From Spirosoma aerolatum (lineage in GTDB: Bacteria > Bacteroidota > Bacteroidia > Cytophagales > Spirosomataceae): a DNA stretch of 64,000 bases. The notes under the pieces are model-generated. The model had not been told where the DNA came from. It worked only from the letters and a program-made list of their open reading frames with translations, and did not search any database. The DNA is taken from NCBI RefSeq assembly GCF_002056795.1, contig NZ_CP020104.1, positions 6,023,501-6,087,500 on the forward strand, in the 5' to 3' direction. Position 1 is the first letter of the stretch, and every line of letters begins with the position of its first letter. Shown one piece after another: positions 61,487 through 64,000 of the stretch. Position numbers and translations under genes: made by a program.

Positions 61487-63051
61487 GCCAGAACCTAACC
61501 ACCAAACAGCAAAAAGAGCTACAGGCATACTACGATTCCTGTAAGCGCATTGCGGCTATGGCTGATGGTGCCGATCCAACGGAAACCGAAGCAAACCGAC
61601 AAGCCCGAATCACGAAGCTACTAGGTAATTACAGCGCCTTTTGTCAGTACTATTTCCCGCAGTTTTGCAGCTCACCCCTGGGCTGGTTTCACAAACGAGC
61701 CGCCAAAGATATTCTGGCAGACCCCAACATATTCGCGGTATTGGAATGGCCCCGTGCGCATGCCAAATCGGTCCATGCCGACATGATGCTCCCCATGTTC
61801 CTTAAGGCCAATGGAGAGCTAAACGGGATGATCATTGGCTCAAACAACCAGACTAAGGCGCTTGGACTGCTCATCGACATTCAGGCGCAACTGGAAAGCA
61901 ACGCCCGATACATTGCCGATTTCGGCCAACAGTATTCACACGGCGATTGGGCAGAAGGCAATTTCAGCACCCTGGACGGAACGGGTTTTTGGGCGTTTGG
62001 TCGTGGCCAATCACCCAGGGGTACGCGCAAAGGCCAGAAGCGCCCCGATTACATTGTCCTGGACGACGTAGATGATAAAGAGATTGTCCGCAACCAGGAC
62101 CGGGTAATCGAAGCCGTCAACTGGGCACGGGAAGATATGTTCGGTTGCTTTGACGGCCTTCGAGGGCGCTTTCTGGTCGTTGGAAACCGGATACACCGGG
62201 CGTCGATCCTGGCACACCTGGTCGGCGATGTCGAGGAAGGCGATGTGGTCAACCCCGAAATCTATCACCTGAAAGTCTTCGCCCTGGAGAACCCGAAGAC
62301 CCACAAAGAAGATCAGAGCATCGATGGCGTTCCCGCCTGGAAAGAGCGATTTACCCGCGAGCAGTTAGAAAAAAACATCTGGGCTAAAATCGGCTACATC
62401 TCTACCCAGCGCGAGTATTTCCACAAGCACATGGAGCTAGGGCGAATCTTCAAATCCGAATGGATCAAGTTCACCCCCATGCCCAACCTGGCCGCCTATA
62501 GCCACATTGTTACCTATAATGACCCGTCATTCAAAGACACCAAAAAGAATGACTACAAAGCGATTCTGGCGATGGGCAAACTTGGCAAGGACTATCATGT
62601 ACTGGCGATGTGGATTCGCCAGGCCACAACGGGCGCGATGGTCAAGGCGCACTACGACATGGCCGAATGGCTGGAAAGTCAGGGTGCCAATCTGGTCGAA
62701 CACTGGATGGAGGCAAATTTCATTCAGGACTTGATTTTAGAAGACTATGTAACGGAGTCCGTTACCCGTGGCTATATGCTACCCATTCGAGGGGACGACC
62801 GCAAGAAGCCGGATAAATACGGTCGGATCGAGGGTATGACCCCGCTCTACGAACGTGGCCTTATTTGGTTCAACGAAGCCATTCGCAATACGGTTGATTT
62901 CCGAAATTTTAAAGATCAGTTAATCGGATTTCCTGCTTCGCATGATGATGGACCCGACGCCCAGGAGGGAGCCATTTATAAGATCAATAAACGATTACAA
63001 CTGTCAGTTCCTGCCATTATGGGCGGGGAACGACGTAACTCCCGCTGGTAA
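61483..63051 (+). CDS. Terminase large subunit
   Basis: A 522-residue DNA-packaging motor, starting at GTG (61483) inside the upstream stop. The ATPase part shows W-P-R-A-H-A-K-S in place of Walker A, Walker B-type Y-I-V-L-D-D-V-D-D, and a coupling segment (F-L-V-V-G-N). The nuclease part has acidic residues in T-Y-N-D-P-S-F and H-D-D-G-P-D-A. It packages DNA into proheads through the portal and cuts it. Confidence 0.9.
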   Translation: MSQNLTTKQQKELQAYYDSCKRIAAMADGADPTETEANRQARITKLLGNYSAFCQYYFPQFCSSPLGWFHKRAAKDILADPNIFAVLEWPRAHAKSVHADMMLPMFLKANGELNGMIIGSNNQTKALGLLIDIQAQLESNARYIADFGQQYSHGDWAEGNFSTLDGTGFWAFGRGQSPRGTRKGQKRPDYIVLDDVDDKEIVRNQDRVIEAVNWAREDMFGCFDGLRGRFLVVGNRIHRASILAHLVGDVEEGDVVNPEIYHLKVFALENPKTHKEDQSIDGVPAWKERFTREQLEKNIWAKIGYISTQREYFHKHMELGRIFKSEWIKFTPMPNLAAYSHIVTYNDPSFKDTKKNDYKAILAMGKLGKDYHVLAMWIRQATTGAMVKAHYDMAEWLESQGANLVEHWMEANFIQDLILEDYVTESVTRGYMLPIRGDDRKKPDKYGRIEGMTPLYERGLIWFNEAIRNTVDFRNFKDQLIGFPASHDDGPDAQEGAIYKINKRLQLSVPAIMGGERRNSRW

Positions 63052-63053
63052 TT

Positions 63054-63497
63054 ATGCTACTCACCAAACAAGACCTTAATTCATCGCTTTACCCGGAAAT
63101 TTCGGGTATGATGGCCCGCTATAGCGATGCCATTATTGCCGCCTGTCTGAACGATGCCGATGGCATTCTTACGGCCTACTTAGGCGTTCGCTACGACATC
63201 GCCGTGGAACTAGCCAAATCCGGCCCGGCCCGAAATGGCTACCTGCTCGCCCTGGCTAAAGACATCGCCATCTACCGACTCTACACTTTACAGGAGACCA
63301 TACCCAAACACCGGGAATTGCTCTACACCCAGGCGATTGAACAGCTTAAAATGATTCAGGCCGGAAAGGGCACATTACCCGGCATAAGTCCGGCACCCGT
63401 GCCCGACCCCCTGCCAGTCGGACAAATCAGCTATGGCTCCAATCCCCGCCGTGCGACCCTACTTGGCCACCTACCCGGCCCGATGGAGTACAGCTAA
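63054..63497 (+). CDS. DUF1320-like head completion protein (Mu gp36-type)
   Basis: A 147-residue protein 2 bp after terminase. It has the family helices (A-I-I-A-A-C-L-N-D-A-D-G-I-L-T-A-Y-L-G, I-A-I-Y-R-L-Y) found in DUF1320 proteins of Mu-like phages, near the head-tail connector. The C-terminal 40 residues are Pro/Gly-rich and likely extended. It precedes the portal, a position different from Mu. Confidence 0.72.
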   Translation: MLLTKQDLNSSLYPEISGMMARYSDAIIAACLNDADGILTAYLGVRYDIAVELAKSGPARNGYLLALAKDIAIYRLYTLQETIPKHRELLYTQAIEQLKMIQAGKGTLPGISPAPVPDPLPVGQISYGSNPRRATLLGHLPGPMEYS

Positions 63498-63619
63498 TCG
63501 GGCACCGGACACTAAACCATCCTTAAGTTTCTCGTAAATTCTTTAAATAAGCAGCAAATCCAAAAGCTGACACGTAGGTCATCCCACCATTTAAGCCCCC
63601 TTAAAACGCATTTTTTCAC

Positions 63620-64000
63620 ATGGCGAAGAAAAAGGCCAATACCCCTTCTCAAAATCAGTCGGTCGTCGTTCAGGACTTTGGGATCAACATCCAGACCGTT
63701 GATCGGAGCCGGATGGATTTGAACCGCTGGCGGCTGGCACTCCAGGCCGCTGAAAGCGTTCTTCAGCCGACCCGACGTTTGCTTTATAACCTCTACGCGG
63801 ATGCCTACCTGGACGAACACTTACGGTCGGTCATGGATCAGCGACGCGTAGCCCTGACGGACGTTAAACTAACCTTTAAGCGAAACGGTGAGGTAGTCGA
63901 AGACATCCAGCGGATCATCAATAGCGAAGGCTTTGAGGAGCTGGTCACCCATTTGCACGATTCACGCTACTATGGCTATTCACTTTGCTACGCTGACCTG
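63620..64000 (+). CDS. Portal protein, DUF935 (Mu gp29)-like, partial
   Basis: The first 127 residues, cut by the window edge. After a Lys-rich start it shows the DUF935 pattern: D-R-S-R-M-D-L-N-R-W-R-L-A-L-Q-A-A-E, L-Y-A-D-A-Y-L-D-E-H-L-R-S-V-M-D-Q-R and H-D-S-R-Y-Y-G-Y-S. Such portals form the dodecameric ring at the head vertex. The 122 bp before it hold no gene. Confidence 0.82.
   Translation, partial: MAKKKANTPSQNQSVVVQDFGINIQTVDRSRMDLNRWRLALQAAESVLQPTRRLLYNLYADAYLDEHLRSVMDQRRVALTDVKLTFKRNGEVVEDIQRIINSEGFEELVTHLHDSRYYGYSLCYADL

Larger units (their letters stand above)
45538..64000. mobile_element. Mu/P2-like contractile-tailed prophage, right end outside window
   Basis: From about 45.5 kb on, gene content changes to a phage: portal of the DUF935 type, DUF1320-like protein, terminase subunits, protease/scaffold, capsid, sheath, tube, chaperone with frameshift, tape measure, hub, spike, gp25-like wedge, baseplate J and fibres. 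The order sheath-tube-chaperone-tape measure-hub-spike-gp25-J matches Mu and P2. The left edge is placed at the 22-bp-phased repeats at 45538-45578. Packaging genes read right and structural genes read left, unlike Mu, where all late genes share one direction. No integrase or transposase is visible yet. Confidence 0.88.

Noticed and set aside
46534..64000. The phage region considered as a tailocin or contractile injection system without a head
   Set aside because: Capsid, protease/scaffold, terminase and portal genes are all present, so it encodes a head-bearing phage.

Overview
The window looks like chromosomal DNA of a Cytophagales bacterium (Bacteroidota), probably Spirosoma or a close relative. 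This is inferred from protein families, not from a database search. The signs are a SusC/SusD pair, a type IX secretion C-terminal domain, a Bacteroidota-type ECF sigma factor, TAnnTTTG-type promoters, almost no Shine-Dalgarno sequences, and many long, near-perfect intergenic hairpins. No rRNA, tRNA or CRISPR array was seen.

Left part (1-29.4 kb): a secreted class C beta-lactamase-like serine hydrolase; an RND efflux pump with its lipoprotein adaptor (no outer-membrane factor beside them); an ECF sigma factor and an unrecognised multi-pass membrane protein. Then comes a leftward run reading susC (broken by a one-base deletion in a G tract), susD, a penicillin-acylase-family amidase, a Tat-signal TldD-like protease, a PmbA/TldE-like partner and an S9-type hydrolase. 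The set looks like uptake and breakdown of peptides or amides. A FecR-like stump, class II fructose-bisphosphate aldolase, a large T9SS-targeted surface protein, a VOC protein, a sugar isomerase-like TIM barrel, an unrecognised secreted protein and a small DUF2905-like membrane protein follow.

Sugar locus (28.4-40.5 kb): a LacI-type regulator faces a rightward run of an ExuT-like transporter, a GH28-like beta-helix enzyme, a GH20-like enzyme, a six-hairpin-type glycosidase, a TonB-dependent receptor without a SusD partner, and a NagB-like deaminase. Together they suggest use of a glycan holding both uronic acid and amino sugar. It ends at a 27-bp perfect hairpin.

Light/repair and RNA genes (40.7-45.5 kb): an SDR lacking its catalytic tyrosine, a cryptochrome/photolyase-like FAD protein with the FAD domain first, and a tiny DUF2256 zinc-ribbon protein form a compact operon. 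A DEAD-box RNA helicase with a leader of about 350 nt and an RG-rich repeat tail comes next.

Prophage (about 45.5 kb to beyond the right edge): a contractile-tailed, Mu/P2-like phage. Leftward genes encode protease/scaffold, capsid, sheath, tube, lysis candidates, tail chaperone (with a clear -1 frameshift extension), tape measure, hub, spike, baseplate and fibre proteins. Rightward genes encode terminase, a DUF1320-like protein and a DUF935-type portal cut by the window end. The two arms diverge at a compound palindrome at 60.9 kb. Two 22-bp-phased direct repeats at 45.54 kb are a candidate transposable-phage end. No integrase or transposase is inside the window.
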